Program-made: the position numbers and the translations under genes
Notes under the pieces: model-generated
Seen by the model: only the letters and a program-made list of their open reading frames with translations
Told to the model about the DNA's origin: nothing
Databases searched by the model: none
Part shown: one piece after another, positions 10,701 through 22,374 of the stretch
Position numbering within the stretch: position 1 is the stretch's first letter
Layout: each line of letters begins with the position of its first letter
Source: Leptodontidium sp. MPI-SDFR-AT-0119
Lineage: Eukaryota > Ascomycota > Leotiomycetes > Helotiales > Leptodontidiaceae
Assembly: GCA_020726505.1 (NCBI GenBank)
Contig: JAHLEZ010000007.1
Span: forward strand, 620,001 to 684,000
Reading direction: 5' to 3'
Length of the DNA: 64,000 bases

Positions 10701-13700
10701 CAGGGGTTCGAAAAGTCAGCCTAGGAAAAGTGCCGCTGCTGCAATCAATATCTTGGTCGAGATTGGACCACATGCGGCTCTTGCAGGTCCAATCAAGAAC
10801 ATACTCAAATCAGACAAACAACTAAGAAAGGCTTCCATTTCCTACATCTCTGCATTGACTCGAAATGAGAGCGCGGAGAAAACCATGATAGATTTGGCCT
10901 GCAAAATGATGCAGGTCGGAAGCTCAATCTGCAGCCGGTCCATTAACCGTCCGACGGGCACTGAGAGTCATAGAGTTCTGGTCGACCTGCCTCCGTATTC
11001 ATGGAATCATTCAACTTCTTTCTGGGCGGAATCACGCATAAGCCGACAATTTCGAAACAGGGCCAATCCGCGGACGGATCTCCTAGGAGTTCTTTCTCGA
11101 AACTCAAACCCCTTGGAGCCACGCTGGCGCAACCTTATTCGCTCTGAAGAAATACCTTGGATCAGGGATCACAAAGTCCAGTCCAACATAGTATATCCAG
11201 CTGCTGGTTTCATTGCGATGGCGATAGAGGCTGCCACTCATCGCTCTTCAGAAAGGGGCATAGATATCTCCAGCTTTAAACTCCGCGAAATGACTATTGG
11301 GCAAGCGCTGGTGATCTCGGAGAATTTTGAGGATATTGAGACCATGGTATCTTTCAGGCCTTTCAACGAAAGCTGTCGCAACCCTTCAGATCTGTGGGAC
11401 GAATTCTGTGTCTTCTCCGTCACGGAAGACGATCGATGGACAGAGCATTGTCGCGGATTGATATCAATTCAACAGCATGGACACCCAAACGAAGTAGACG
11501 GGGATCGGCAAGCTCAGGAAGATCACAAGTCCTATATCTTGCAGATTGCAGATGCCAAGGCACGTTGCAAAACGGCTGTGGATACGCAGGTGCTGTACGA
11601 GAAGCTCGCGGCCCTTGGATTGGAGTACGGTCCAACATTTGCAAACCTGACAAGGGCCCGAGCATCACCTGGCAATAGCATTGGCTATTTGTCTGTCCCA
11701 GACACGGCTACTGTCATGCCAATGACCTTCCAATTCCCCTTTGTTCTCCACCCGGCAACGCTGGACAGTTGTTTCCATACACTGTTTGTCGCCCTCTCTG
11801 TTGAGCAAGGCGGCCTTCATGACCCCATGGTCCCTATCTTTATCGAAGAGCTTTTTATATCCAGGCATCTCAGCAATACACCAGGTCATGAACTAGAAGT
11901 CTATGCCACTTGTGGGAAAAGAGACCCCCGCAGTGTTGAAGCGTCCATCTTAGTGGTCAATAGTGGTGATGTTGAGCCAATGATTACCATCACTAACCTG
12001 AAGTGTAAAGCATTGGCCAAAGACAAAGTGGCAGAAGAAGCTCATGCGGAGAAGAGAACATGTTACCAGATCCAATGGCGACCGGATATCGACCTCTTCT
12101 CGCCACAACAATTCACTGAGTTATGTGCTGCCACTGATGTGGGTTCTGATAGGCATGACAGCTTGGTGGAGCAAGCAGCTTTGTATTACATGGAACAAGC
12201 ATTGAGAGTGGTCTCAGAAGGACAATTTGAACATCTCGCCGAGCATCACAAAATGCTGTACAACTGCATGAAAGCTTATTGTAAAGCAGCACGAGAACAA
12301 ACTTTGGATTTTCCTTCGTCCCTATGGCTTACACAGAGTGCATCGGAGCAAGCAGAGATGCTTTCCAAAGCTCGCGCTTCTGGAGATGTTGGGAATCTTG
12401 TCTGTCACATGGGAGAGAATATCTCCCGTGTTCTGAGACAAGAAGCAGAACCTTTGCCTTTGATGATCGAAGGTGGTCGTCTTGATCGCTACTACATGAA
12501 TAATGTTAAATTGCAAAGTTGCTACGACAGCACTGCGAAATACATCGACTTGGTTGCGCACAAAAACCCACATCTCAACATCCTCGAGATAGGTGCTGGA
12601 ACGGGGGGCGCGACGCTTGCAACTCTGCAGGCATTGGGCGGCTATGAAGGCAAACTACCCCGTTTCGCGAATTACGATTTCACAGATATCAGCACCGGCT
12701 TTTTTGAGAATGCGAAAGAGAAGTTCAGGGTTTGGGGAAACTTGGTCCAGTTCAAGAAGCTTGACATCGAATCTGACCCGCTCGCACAAGGATACGAAGG
12801 TGGCTCCTACGACTTGGTGCTAGCGGCTAATGTTCTGCATGCTACCTTGAGCATGAGTAAGACCCTAAATCATGTGCGTACATTGCTCAAGCCTGGTGGT
12901 AAGCTCGTCTTGGTAGAAGCCACCAGAGAAATGATGTCTGCGTCCATTATATTTGGAACTTTACCTGGATGGTGGAAAGGTAGGTTCGAATCTGCTCTAT
13001 GCCTGAAGGATGCTGACTTAGTGATTCAAAGCTGGGCATTCAAGGGGTCCTCTATTGACTGAGTCTGAGTGGGATGCCGTGCTCCGCGAAACCGGGTTTT
13101 CGGGTCTAGAAGCCGCGCGCTGGGATTTCCCAGGCGATCCATATCACCAGAGCTCAATGATGGTTTCACAGACATTGACGAAGAATATTGCCAACTACCC
13201 CAGAGTCAATATTGTCACAGAAGAGCCGCATGACGGCCCCGTCAGACATCTACAAGCGCTGATTCAAGATCTCGGTACTGAGGTCATTACTACAACGCTC
13301 GACAAAGCAGAGCCAACTGGAGGAATTTGCATCGTTCTAGAGAAACCCTGGCAGCCAGTTTTGTATGAGCCAACGTCAGAAAGATTCCAGTGTGTCAAGA
13401 AGATACTGTTGAATAGCGAAGGGGTCCTGTGGGTAGTCGACGGTGCCGCCGTTGAGTCTTCTAACCCAACCTCGGCGCTCATATCAGGCTTGATGAGGAC
13501 ATTGAGATCTGAAAAAGGTGACAACATACTCGTTACATTGGACCTTGGAACAAGAGATCCTTTGTCTCACTTCGCTGGAGCCGACGCCATTCTCAAGGTG
13601 TTCAAGTCTAGTTTCAATCTGAGGAGCGAGACCAGCGGCCTGCTTGATGTGGAATACGCGGAGCAAGGTGGTTTCCTTTTGATTCCGAGGGTGATTGAGG

Positions 13701-16035
13701 ATAAAGCAATGAACAAGTTTGTTGCGTCCAAGAAGAAGTCGGTCGTACCGGAAGACCAGCCAATCCACCAAGAGGGTCGTGATTTGTGCATGGAAATTGG
13801 CTCTCCTGGGCTCCTAGACACGATTCACTTCGTCGATGACCCCATGATGGAGGGTGATTTGGCCGATGACTCGGTTGAGATTGAGGTCATAGCAGCAGGG
13901 ATCAACTTTAGAGACGTTATGATGGCTGTGGGACAGATCCAAATTGAACCGTTTGGGGGTGAATGTGCTGGTGTAATCAGCCGAATTGGAAAGTCTGTCG
14001 AAGGCTGGGATATAGGCGATCGCGTGGTCACATACAGAGTCGGGTGCTTTTGCACTCATATGCGCCAGCAGGCCAAGGCTGTTCAGAAGCTCCCTGATGA
14101 CATGCCTTTTGAAGTCGCAGCCTCAATGCCGGTTGTGTACGGTACGGCCTACTATTCTATACTTAAGGCTGCGCGCTTACGCAAAGGCGAAACGGTATTG
14201 ATTCATTCAGCGTCCGGAGGACTCGGTCAGGCAACAGTTCATATTTGCCAGATGGTGGGCGCAGAGATTTTTGCTACTGTCGGGACCGCGGAAAAGAGGG
14301 ATTTCCTGATGTCCCACTTCAACATAGCAGAGGACCACATCTTCTCGAATCGGGACGGCACATTCGCAACCGGGTTGATGAGAATGACCAAGGGTAAAGG
14401 CGTCGATGTCATTATGAATTCTGTTGCAAGTGACGCCCTTCGTCTCACTTGGAACTGCATTGCTCCGTTCGGTCGCTTTATCGAGTTGGGGAAACGAGAT
14501 TTTCAAATCAACTCGCGCCTCGAGATGGGACGATTTGCAAGAAATGTAACTTTCGCAGCCGTCGACCTGGTCGGCTTGATTAGGGAGAGACCGGATTGGA
14601 CCGCTGAGGTTTGGGCTGAAGTCATGGCACTGGTTCGCGAAGGGACTCTCAAGCCGCCGTCACCCATTACAGTGTTCGGATTTTCTGAGATCGAACAGGC
14701 CTTGAGAACGATGCAGACAAGGAAACATATTGGAAAACTTGTTGCAATGATCCGGCCGAACGAGATTGTTAAGGTTTGTAAATTCAATATCATACCAGAT
14801 AGTGAAGCTCCGCTAACGACTCGGCTCAGTGCACGCCTTCCAACAAGAGTGGACATTTACTTCGAGAAGACGCGGCCTATTTGCTTGTCGGCGGACTAGG
14901 TGGTATTGGACGAGCCACCGCGCTCTGGTTGCTGGCTTATGGCGCCAGATATTTCATTTTCGCCTCTCGAAGCGGTACGGCCAGTCAGAGTGCGACAGAA
15001 TTGGTTGCGACTTTGGAGGCTCAAGGAGCCAAAGTCGCTGTCATCATCTGTGACATCGGCGACGCTGAGCAGTTCGACCGGCTGCTGGCCCAAGCTAAAA
15101 AAGAGATGCCTCCAATTCGTGGGGTGATTCAAGGTGCTATGGTGCTCCGGGTACGTCTTGCGCTTTACCCTTCTCCATGCAAAACTGATAAGATATTCCA
15201 GGACTCTCACTTTGAAAATTTGAGCCTCGAGGATTACAACATCACTATTAGGCCAAAGGTTCGTGGCACCTGGAATCTCCATAATAAGCTTCCTCGCAAC
15301 ATGGACTTTTTCATCATGCTTTCTTCAGTTAGTGGTGTGGTTGGAACGGTGGGTCAAGCTGCGTATGCAGCTGCTGGCAGCTTCATGGACGCATTTGCCC
15401 ACTACCGAAACAATCTTGGCCTTCCCGCAACTACGCTGGATCTCGGTATGGTTCTTGATATAGGCTACGTAGCAGATAATGAAGACGTCAAAAGGGGTTT
15501 GGAAAGGCAGGGGTTTGAGGGGATCTCGGGCGAAGAGGTCACTGCAATGATTGAGTTTGCCATCCTCAATCCGCGAAGAGAAGGTCATCCCGGCCAGACA
15601 GTCACCGGACTTGGTACCTGGAGAAGCGAAGGTTCTCATAGTTCTTTGGTCCATCCTCTCTTTTCCCATTTTCGAAGAATGGCATTTAGATCTGAACAAT
15701 CCGATGACCACGCATCAGGTTCGGAAGGCAAAGCAAGGGATGTGCTTCGGTCGGCAGTCTCGGTTGATGATGCTTCAGCAAAGGCCTGCAACGCTATTAT
15801 TGGGAAGATGTCGACACTCTTGATGATTCCACCCGAGGATATCAGTCCCTCGCAACCCATGTCCGCGTACGGTATGGACTCCCTAGTGGCCGTTGAAATG
15901 CGAAACTGGCTTTTCCGAGAGATGGATAGTACAGTTCCTATATTGGAACTGCTAGCGAACAACTCATTGTTACAACTGTCAAATAAGATCGTGAAGAGGT
16001 CAAAGCTTGTTGACCCGGCAATTTTGGAGGCATAA
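7750..16035 (+). CDS. Highly reducing iterative type I polyketide synthase, KS-AT-DH-CMeT-ER-KR-ACP, ten exons, 2605 aa
   Basis: Exons: 7750-8028, 8082-8168, 8218-8275, 8331-8670, 8722-9247, 9297-9981, 10034-12979, 13032-14773, 14830-15150, 15202-16035. All nine introns (49-56 nt) keep phase and the total is 7818 nt. KS has Cys212 (DTACSGSL), His347 (EAHGTGT) and His387 (NIGHLEG); AT has GHSSGE with Ser705; DH has His1038 ([10 protein letters not shown]) and Asp1236 (LDSCFH). The methyltransferase has an intact SAM motif LEIGAGTGG near 1509-1517; ER has SGGLGQA near 2036; KR has GGLGGIG near 2242 and Tyr2383; ACP has GMDSL with phosphopantetheine Ser2555. Every domain looks active, so the product should be a reduced, C-methylated chain. 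There is no TE, reductase or condensation domain, so release needs a partner, probably the FSH hydrolase. The last intron is 51 nt without an in-frame stop, so it could be misread as coding. Confidence 0.95.
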
Positions 16036-16685
16036 AGGCATAACTTGATTTGGTGAGGAGGAGTGAGGGAGTGGATGTTGGATAGGTGGACGGGATGGTG
16101 GTGGATGGGGTGCTGGGTCTGAGGTGACACGAGAAGAAACCTGGAGTCTCGGTTTAGGTCTTATGGTAAGGCTAAAGATACGATCACTTGCTCAAACAGT
16201 ACATGTCGAAGCGTTTCTGAGCCCCTTCTCTTTATTTAGAACCAGGTAGAGCATATAATACAATCACTTACACATGCTACTCTTACGCTAAATTGTTCAA
16301 TAGAAACAATAATAACAATAGAGTACATTACAGAATCAACTGTTGAGCGGATTTCTTGATTCATTCTATCTGAGAGCTCCTGAATCAGAGTTTCTGGTGG
16401 TTTTACTCTCCTGCACGACGCTAACTTTCAACATCAACCATATTACCAACGACCGCCCTTTCGCACCGTTGATCCCAGCCCAGCCCCTCCTCGTGTCCCT
16501 TATATAAAATCCGCGAGTCACTGGATGCAGCGTCGCCCGACTTCTTCCTTTATCAATCCTTCCAGCGATCAATTGCAGCTCCCACGACGATCCTCACACT
16601 ATCCTCCATCAACAATCTGTCTCTCTCTCTCTCTGACGAGCCAGGAGTCCAAGAGAGTATCTAAAGTTTATTGCCAACCCTCATT
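16036..16685. other. Intergenic 3' of the PKS, with TATA box
   Basis: No gene is supported. TATATAAA at 16501-16508 and a CT-dinucleotide run near 16620-16635 precede the start codon of the broken kinase at 16686, so the promoter remnant of that gene is still visible. Confidence 0.4.
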
Positions 16686-17484
16686 ATGTGGTGGTCAATC
16701 GTCGGGCTAGGCGGTAGCTGTTTCATATCTTCCACCGACAAGAAGATAGCTCTTAAAGGTTACCAGGTGTGGGAAGATGGCGAGTGCCGCGCCTGATGCG
16801 AACACAATAGCGAGAAAGAACTCGCTCGAGAGGCCTTTATCTACAAGCACCTGGGCAATCATCCTCATATCTTGTATTGCTACGGCCTAGAGAAGTGCAT
16901 CCAGGCATTAATTCTCTTCGTCTTGAATACGCACCCCCAGGCGACGTGAGTAAATTCATCTGAGAACACAAAGCAGCGCCGCTTATGAAGGGTATCCGAC
17001 TACGAATGGCCATTGATACCGCCTTAGGTCTGAGCCATATCCATGCGAGAAAATTGCAACACTGCGATATAAGTTGCCGCAATCTCTTCCTCATTGACAA
17101 CTACCGTGTGAAGATTGGCGACTTTGGCGGCTCCTTAGTTGAAGGGTATGACAAGCTTAATGCCAGGTGTTTGCGAGGAGCCTGCCTATGAACTGCCGTT
17201 TCGAGGGAGAGAGTTTTGGGGTCGACCTGCTCGAGGAAGAGAAATTTTTGCGCTTGGATCTGTTATTTACGAGATAATGGCCTGGGCCTTGCCATATGAA
17301 GGACTAGAAGATGATGAGATTGAGAAAAAGGTATGCCATGGAGGAGTTTCCTACCCTAGAAGGGATTCCAGTGAGCAATATTATTCGGATGTGTTGGGAA
17401 GAGAAGTATGAGAGTGTGGATAAGGTGGTAGAAGCATTGCAAGCATTTATTGCATCACAAGATGATTTGGACTCGCCCATGTAG
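16686..17484 (+). pseudogene. Protein kinase domain pseudogene
   Basis: Recognisable kinase pieces run in order but in different frames. They are a Gly-rich start with KIALKGY, NHPHILYCYG, a catalytic loop LQHCDISCRNLFL (HCD in place of HRD), KIGDFGGS (DFG), IFALGSVIYEIMA and the C-lobe NIIRMCWEEKYESVDKVVEAL, ending at TAG 17482. A TGA interrupts the frame at 16794-16796, another lies near 16961, and frame changes are needed near 16890, 17165 and 17330. Some breaks might be introns, but not all have splice sites. The pattern resembles the small fungal STK families that expand in accessory regions. It separates the PKS from the MITE and is unlikely to yield a working kinase. Confidence 0.75.
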
Positions 17485-17624
17485 GAACGGATGGCGGCAA
17501 TTTAGTCGACACGCTAATCTGGCTATATACCCACGAGACCTTTTGATATCCACATCTTATCCAGCTTCACTTAATCGATAGTACCAGCCAACAGAGAGAA
17601 ATAAAAGAATTGAAGCTTCCATCA

Positions 17625-17632
17625 CTTTTCAC
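17625..17632. repeat. Left target-site duplication (CTTTTCAC)
   Basis: This is an 8-bp direct repeat, identical to 18133-18140, immediately outside the terminal inverted repeat. Eight bases is the hAT superfamily size. Confidence 0.85.
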
Positions 17633-18132
17633 CAGTGTGACAAATGAGTAGAGTAGAGTAGAGTAGTAGACGCTACTCTACTCTACTCTAGTAAAAATAA
17701 TCTACTACTCTAACTCTACTCTACTCTACTCTACTACTCTAGAGTAGTACTCAAGTAGTAGTTACGTAACCTTAATCTAGCTGAAATCAGACTAGAAAGC
17801 GAGAGCGTTACCTAAAAGTAGCTTAGCTTTAGCTTGTCTTGCGTAAAACCTTCGAGTATGAACACGTACCTAGAGAAAAATATATAAAATAACTTTATAA
17901 CTAAGTAGTTTATAAGTAAAGTATCTTGCTAATCATATTATAATTTAATATTAGTTTAAATCTAAACGTCTTTATTAAACAGGTTTACTACTCTACTAAT
18001 CTAGAGTAGTCAAAAATAACTACTCTAATTCTACTCTAGAGTAGTCAAAAAATGGACTACTCTAATTCTACTCTACTCTACTCTACTACTCAAGTAACTA
18101 CTTGAGTATTAGAGTAGAAATTTGTCACACTG
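17633..18132. mobile_element. Non-autonomous hAT-like MITE, 500 bp
   Basis: The element begins CAGTGTGACAAAT and ends with its exact reverse complement ATTTGTCACACTG, a perfect 13-bp terminal inverted repeat, and is bounded by an 8-bp target-site duplication (CTTTTCAC). The CAGTG ends plus 8-bp duplication fit hAT elements. The subterminal regions are dense in short AGTAG/CTACT repeats in both orientations (about 17645-17760 and 18000-18115), typical of transposase-binding arrays. The AT-rich centre has no open frame, so mobilisation must come from elsewhere. The intact ends and duplication point to fairly recent insertion. Confidence 0.88.
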
Positions 18133-18140
18133 CTTTTCAC
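18133..18140. repeat. Right target-site duplication (CTTTTCAC)
   Basis: Exact copy of 17625-17632 at the other side of the hAT-like element. Confidence 0.85.
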
Positions 18141-18758
18141 GAAATCTTAAATCTTGGACCCTAGGTCACTAATCGGTTAGATCTGTGAGTTGACGGCGAC
18201 GGGCGGAAAATAACGAAATTTGACTTAGGTTATTACTGATTCCACACAATTGTCTCCATTCCTAACGGTGATAAGGAGGAAGATACTTCGAATTGTGATA
18301 GGAAATATCTTACAAGTTTGTGGGCATAGTGGACAAACCCCAGGCTTGTTTATTGATCCAAATGTCGTCGAAGCATATTGTTCCAAATTAGGACAGTAGA
18401 GTCCCTTGTTAGGGTCATTACAAGACTCGGTGATTTAGCGCTCCGTGTGTGTATGCTACGGGGCCTGGTGGGCGTTTTTGCAACCTCTGTGGACATATGT
18501 AACCGGTACGTACTTGCACATTGTCGCGGATCGTGGTGACTATGTGTGGGTCGTCTATAAGAATATACTTGGAGGAAACAATGGACAACCAGGCCGCTGC
18601 AACGGAATTATTGCACATTCATGTTGCACTCTCGGTCAGCTTCCTTCACGATGAAGATAGCTTTTTCGATATTTATATAACTATCCAACGGACAGGTAAG
18701 CGAACTGTTTTACGACACCACGGTTCCTTCCCCTCTCTTTTTAAAACGTATTTCTAAA
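18141..18758. other. Intergenic, no gene seen
   Basis: Only short overlapping frames without family features or codon coherence are present. Confidence 0.4.
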
Positions 18759-19127
18759 TTATACGGCTACCACTAAAGAAGGGGGTTTTCTAAGCACAAT
18801 ATATATAATTAAGAATACAATTGAATATCTGATGATCAAAGATCCAAAAATGCACGCAATTATAATCGCAAAGAGTTGCGAAGAAGAGGCAGATGGAGTT
18901 CGTGTCGGATTTGTGGATTTTCTGCGAGCTTTGAACACTCTCGTGGGGACGACTCGGCCAACATGAGGTAGCGAAAGTGAAGATGTTGTAGGAGGGAGTG
19001 CTGCTAGATCTTCCTCTCGAGATATAAGGGATACTGGCTCGGTCGGCTTAGCTGCGGTGATTACGTATCCGATGCAGGTCGCTCCAAGTACATAAAACAT
19101 AAAAATTAGATTCGAGATCTTCATCAT
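18759..19127 (-). CDS. Small signal-peptide membrane protein, 122 aa, function unknown
   Basis: This is a single open frame starting MMKISNLIFMFYVLGATCIG, a good signal peptide or first membrane segment. A Pro/Ser/Thr-rich lumenal or extracellular middle follows (about 28-82), then a long hydrophobic segment QLFAIIIACIFGSLIIRYSI (about 84-115) near the C-terminus. Start may be either of two adjacent Met codons. The layout resembles the three small genes at 26.2-29.0 kb. I do not recognise a family, and it could be a species-specific protein with no link to the cluster around it. Confidence 0.45.
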   Translation of the reverse strand: MMKISNLIFMFYVLGATCIGYVITAAKPTEPVSLISREEDLAALPPTTSSLSLPHVGRVVPTRVFKARRKSTNPTRTPSASSSQLFAIIIACIFGSLIIRYSIVFLIIYIVLRKPPSLVVAV

Positions 19128-20255
19128 GTCCTATATCGCTGTTTATAGATTAGTAGTATGACGGGTTGCAACTTGCAAAGTGCCGGTTCGTGCGATCTGA
19201 TGGAATTCTGGGCGGAGTTCGGACTCGAAGTCCGATTTGGGCTACTACTGATGTCGGGCCTGCAAGGATATTGTGGTGTTTGAGGAATTTGCCTTGAGTC
19301 TAAGAATATCGCAGGTTCGATATCCAAAGAGTGTGGAAGATTTGTTGAACTTCAAAAATAGTCGATAGTCAACAAAGGGTTTCTGGGACTACTTGAAAGC
19401 AGGTCAAGAATGTTTCAATATGAAGCAAGTTCGAGGAGATAGTTAAGGAGATAACAAAGAAAACAATCAAGGGGACAATCAAAGAGGCCAGAGAATGGTA
19501 TACAAAGATCATCTCCTCCTGCTTTGTTCAATGAATCAGGGAAACTTCAAAGGAAGGGTGATTGCTTGTGTGACCACATTCATGGTGACTGTTTGTAGCT
19601 CAACTTGGAATTTGTGATGGTAATTCTAAGGTCGATAGCATTTTTGATTTCGTATCAATGGATCCTGCTTGCTTAAAAGTCTTTGTTTGTACCACCACTA
19701 ATATTCCGTATCAGATCAAGGTTTGCCCCTATTCCGAGCTCGCTTATTTCAACAATTTCTCCACGCTAGTAGTGTGTTATATTAAGAAAGTACACATTGA
19801 CTCTCAAACATGAGAAAAGATGAGCAATCAAGAAATGCGATGCTAAAGATGTTACGACTGTTTAGAATTTTGTTTCTTGTGTATTCATGAGTCATCCCCA
19901 TCTCAGATATTCTCTCGTCAGTGGAGAGCAGAGAATAACAACTTCTATAACGTCAACAAGGCTCTCATAAGGAACCGAAAGTGTTCCATAGGGGTCAGAA
20001 GTGGAGACTCGAGTATACATTTTGCTGAATACACACTTTATATTTCATTTTCTATCTTCTATTCCATGGCGCGAGGAACATCGCCTCTAAACCCCAGCCT
20101 GATTCCTCTTTTATCGAGCTACCTCCTCATCCGGATGCGACCTCTCATCGTCCTGAGCTGCCAAATGTGGCTAGTCAGTGTTGAGTGCGCATCGAGGTTT
20201 CCATTCATGCGGAATCTGCCATCAATGCAATTGATATTCCGAGAAAGGGAAACAC
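19128..20255. other. Intergenic, no gene seen
   Basis: AT-rich sequence between the small membrane protein and the transporter. A plus-strand frame at 19877-20269 has no recognisable feature and is probably chance. Confidence 0.4.
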
Positions 20256-21710
20256 TCAACTGCAGTTGAATCCAGTTTTCTTCTGACGGGGCCACAACAA
20301 CCAAGCTATAATGACGACGGCACTCAGAAACATGCTCCCACCCGTAAATATAACCACATTCCGGAATCTCGAGATGGCATATGAACCCACAGCAATCTTT
20401 TGAGATAGTAAGGCTGAGCTGATCGGACCCACAAGAACATTTCCAATGCCTTGGCAAAAACAGAAAAAGGCGTAAGTTGCCACCATTGCGGATGGATCAT
20501 CGCTCACGGCTTTCCCCATTCCGACTCTGAGGGGACCAAAGGCCCATGCAAAGAATCCGTAGAGGATACTAAAGAATATTAACAAGCCGAGAGATTTTGC
20601 CAGGCCCCAAATAGCCAGCACAGCAATAGCAGCGATTGCCGAGCAGCCGATGACTAGCCAGGGTACCGAACATTTCTTGTCAGTCATAAACCCGATGGCG
20701 AATTGGCCGCACGTCTGAGAAATCGACATAATGGCCAAGATAAGAGCGCCCTCAGTTGTGCTCAAACCTAATGCTGTAGCGTATGTGGGAAGGTAAATGG
20801 AGGGGAAGAATAATCCCAGACCTTGGACCAGTGTAGCCATGGAGTAAATATAGAATAGAGGCTTCTTGAGGAAGGACCAGTTGACTCTGGCCAATACTGC
20901 TTGTTCGGAAGCTGGCAGTCGCCCTTTGAGTAGGGGGATTAGAGGGCCAGTAAGTACGGTCAAGCCGATTGCAATTATCCGCAGTGCTGTCTTGTAGCCG
21001 TACTTCTCGAGCAAAGCAGATGTGATGAAAGGCATTACTGCACCGGACGCACCTGACGCGCAAGCGATGATCCCGAAGGCCATCCCTTTCCGCTGAATCC
21101 ACCACTCATCGATCATACAAAGTATTGGATAGATCAAGGTGACGAAACCGAGCCCGTACATCATCCCCTGCGTGGCGATTAAGCCACCGACCGTGGACGT
21201 AAATGATGCAGCGACGAGACCACCTATACAGAGCGGCCATGCGACCCAAATTTGTTGACGATTGTACTTGGGAAATCGCTTAGTGAGGATTGCGACCAGT
21301 GGTGCACCGAGGTAACAGAGTCCTTGTGCCATAGTACCAATGAGAGCAATCTGCGAACTTCCTTCGAATTCCGGCTGTTTGGAATAGAAGTCCTGGAAAA
21401 CACCAAAGGAGATGGGAAAGCCTATCGGTCTGTTAAAAATATAAACGAGAATCTTCTTGGTATTGAGTTACAAACCCCATAACAATGACTCAAATACGAA
21501 AGCAGCGATCAACACCTTCCATGCTGCTGCGCCACCATCCACAGGCAATAGTTGCTGAATCACGACATTCTCCTCTTCGGGATCTGAAATTCCCCCAGAT
21601 CGTCTCGGAATTGTCTCAGTCTGTTGATTGTTACTACCAGTAGACAAGTGCTGATCCCAGTAATTGAGCTCCACAGAGTTTTCTGAGGTTGTGATCGTTG
21701 AAGTCGCCAT
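20256..21710 (-). CDS. MFS transporter, monocarboxylate-permease type, 466 aa
   Basis: Two exons (21710-21476 and 21421-20256) are joined by a 54-nt intron with GTTTGT donor and GATAG acceptor, giving ESLLWGFPISFGVFQDFY. The soluble N-terminus (about 60 residues, ending VDGGAAAWKVL) leads into 12 predicted membrane spans. DGGxxAW followed by SFGVFQ at the first span, RKGMAFGI in the middle loop and GPLRVG late in the protein are typical of fungal MCT-like (SLC16-related) permeases. It may export the polyketide product or import organic acids; location near the PKS favours the former but does not prove it. TATATATA near 21879, on its upstream side, may be the promoter. Confidence 0.88.
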
Positions 21711-22374
21711 TGAGCAGAGTAGTCGCTGGATTACAACGGGAATGGGTCCTCAAGACGGCGAAAAGGCTGTTGCAAATGATGGGGATATTTTTCTTCGAAA
21801 GTCCAAGTAAGGAGGTAGATATTCGTTGAACATGACACAAAGTGACGGTCAGTCTAGGACATCGACCAGGCTGGCCATGATATATATAGGCAATTTTTTG
21901 ATGAGTTTGGTGCCCAATCGAACTAGCGATCGTATTTTTGTTCGTAATGTCGTCCCCCCACGCCCTTCACTCCGCATGTGCGTCCACCTACAAAGTGGGA
22001 TACGGGGAAATTTTTCGGCTGACCGTCCACCTTGGTAGAGTCATAGTGTGCTAGCCAATTAAAACATGCTAACCAACAATGAGGTCATCAATATTGTATG
22101 AAGTTTCTACGAAGTAAGAGGAAATGCCTACCGAGACAAATTTACCTCTATGGAGAATGGAAGCCGAAGGTTTGGCTTGAGATGAGTTCCAATTGGAGCT
22201 GGCGAGGTTTGTTGGAAATGTGGGCCATTTATCTCGTTACTGCCCCCTTTCAGATCGTCATGTGTATAAGGTTGATGTCTCTCGGCTCTGAGTTGAGAGT
22301 GGTTTAAAGAGACTTGAAGCCTGGTATCAAGCTCCATGTAGACTACTTAGATTTCGAGTTGATACATCATTGTT
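21711..22374. other. Intergenic between transporter and BVMO genes
   Basis: The promoter of the transporter should lie here (TATATATA near 21879-21887). No further coding region is supported. Confidence 0.4.

Noticed and set aside
12980..13031. Stop near 13060 separating PKS methyltransferase and ER parts
   Set aside because: An ordinary 52-nt intron (GTAGGT donor, CTGAC branch) joins both in phase.
17640..18120. CRISPR-like regular short repeats
   Set aside because: The AGTAG/CTACT repeats are irregular, lie inside inverted terminal repeats with a target duplication, and the organism is a fungus.
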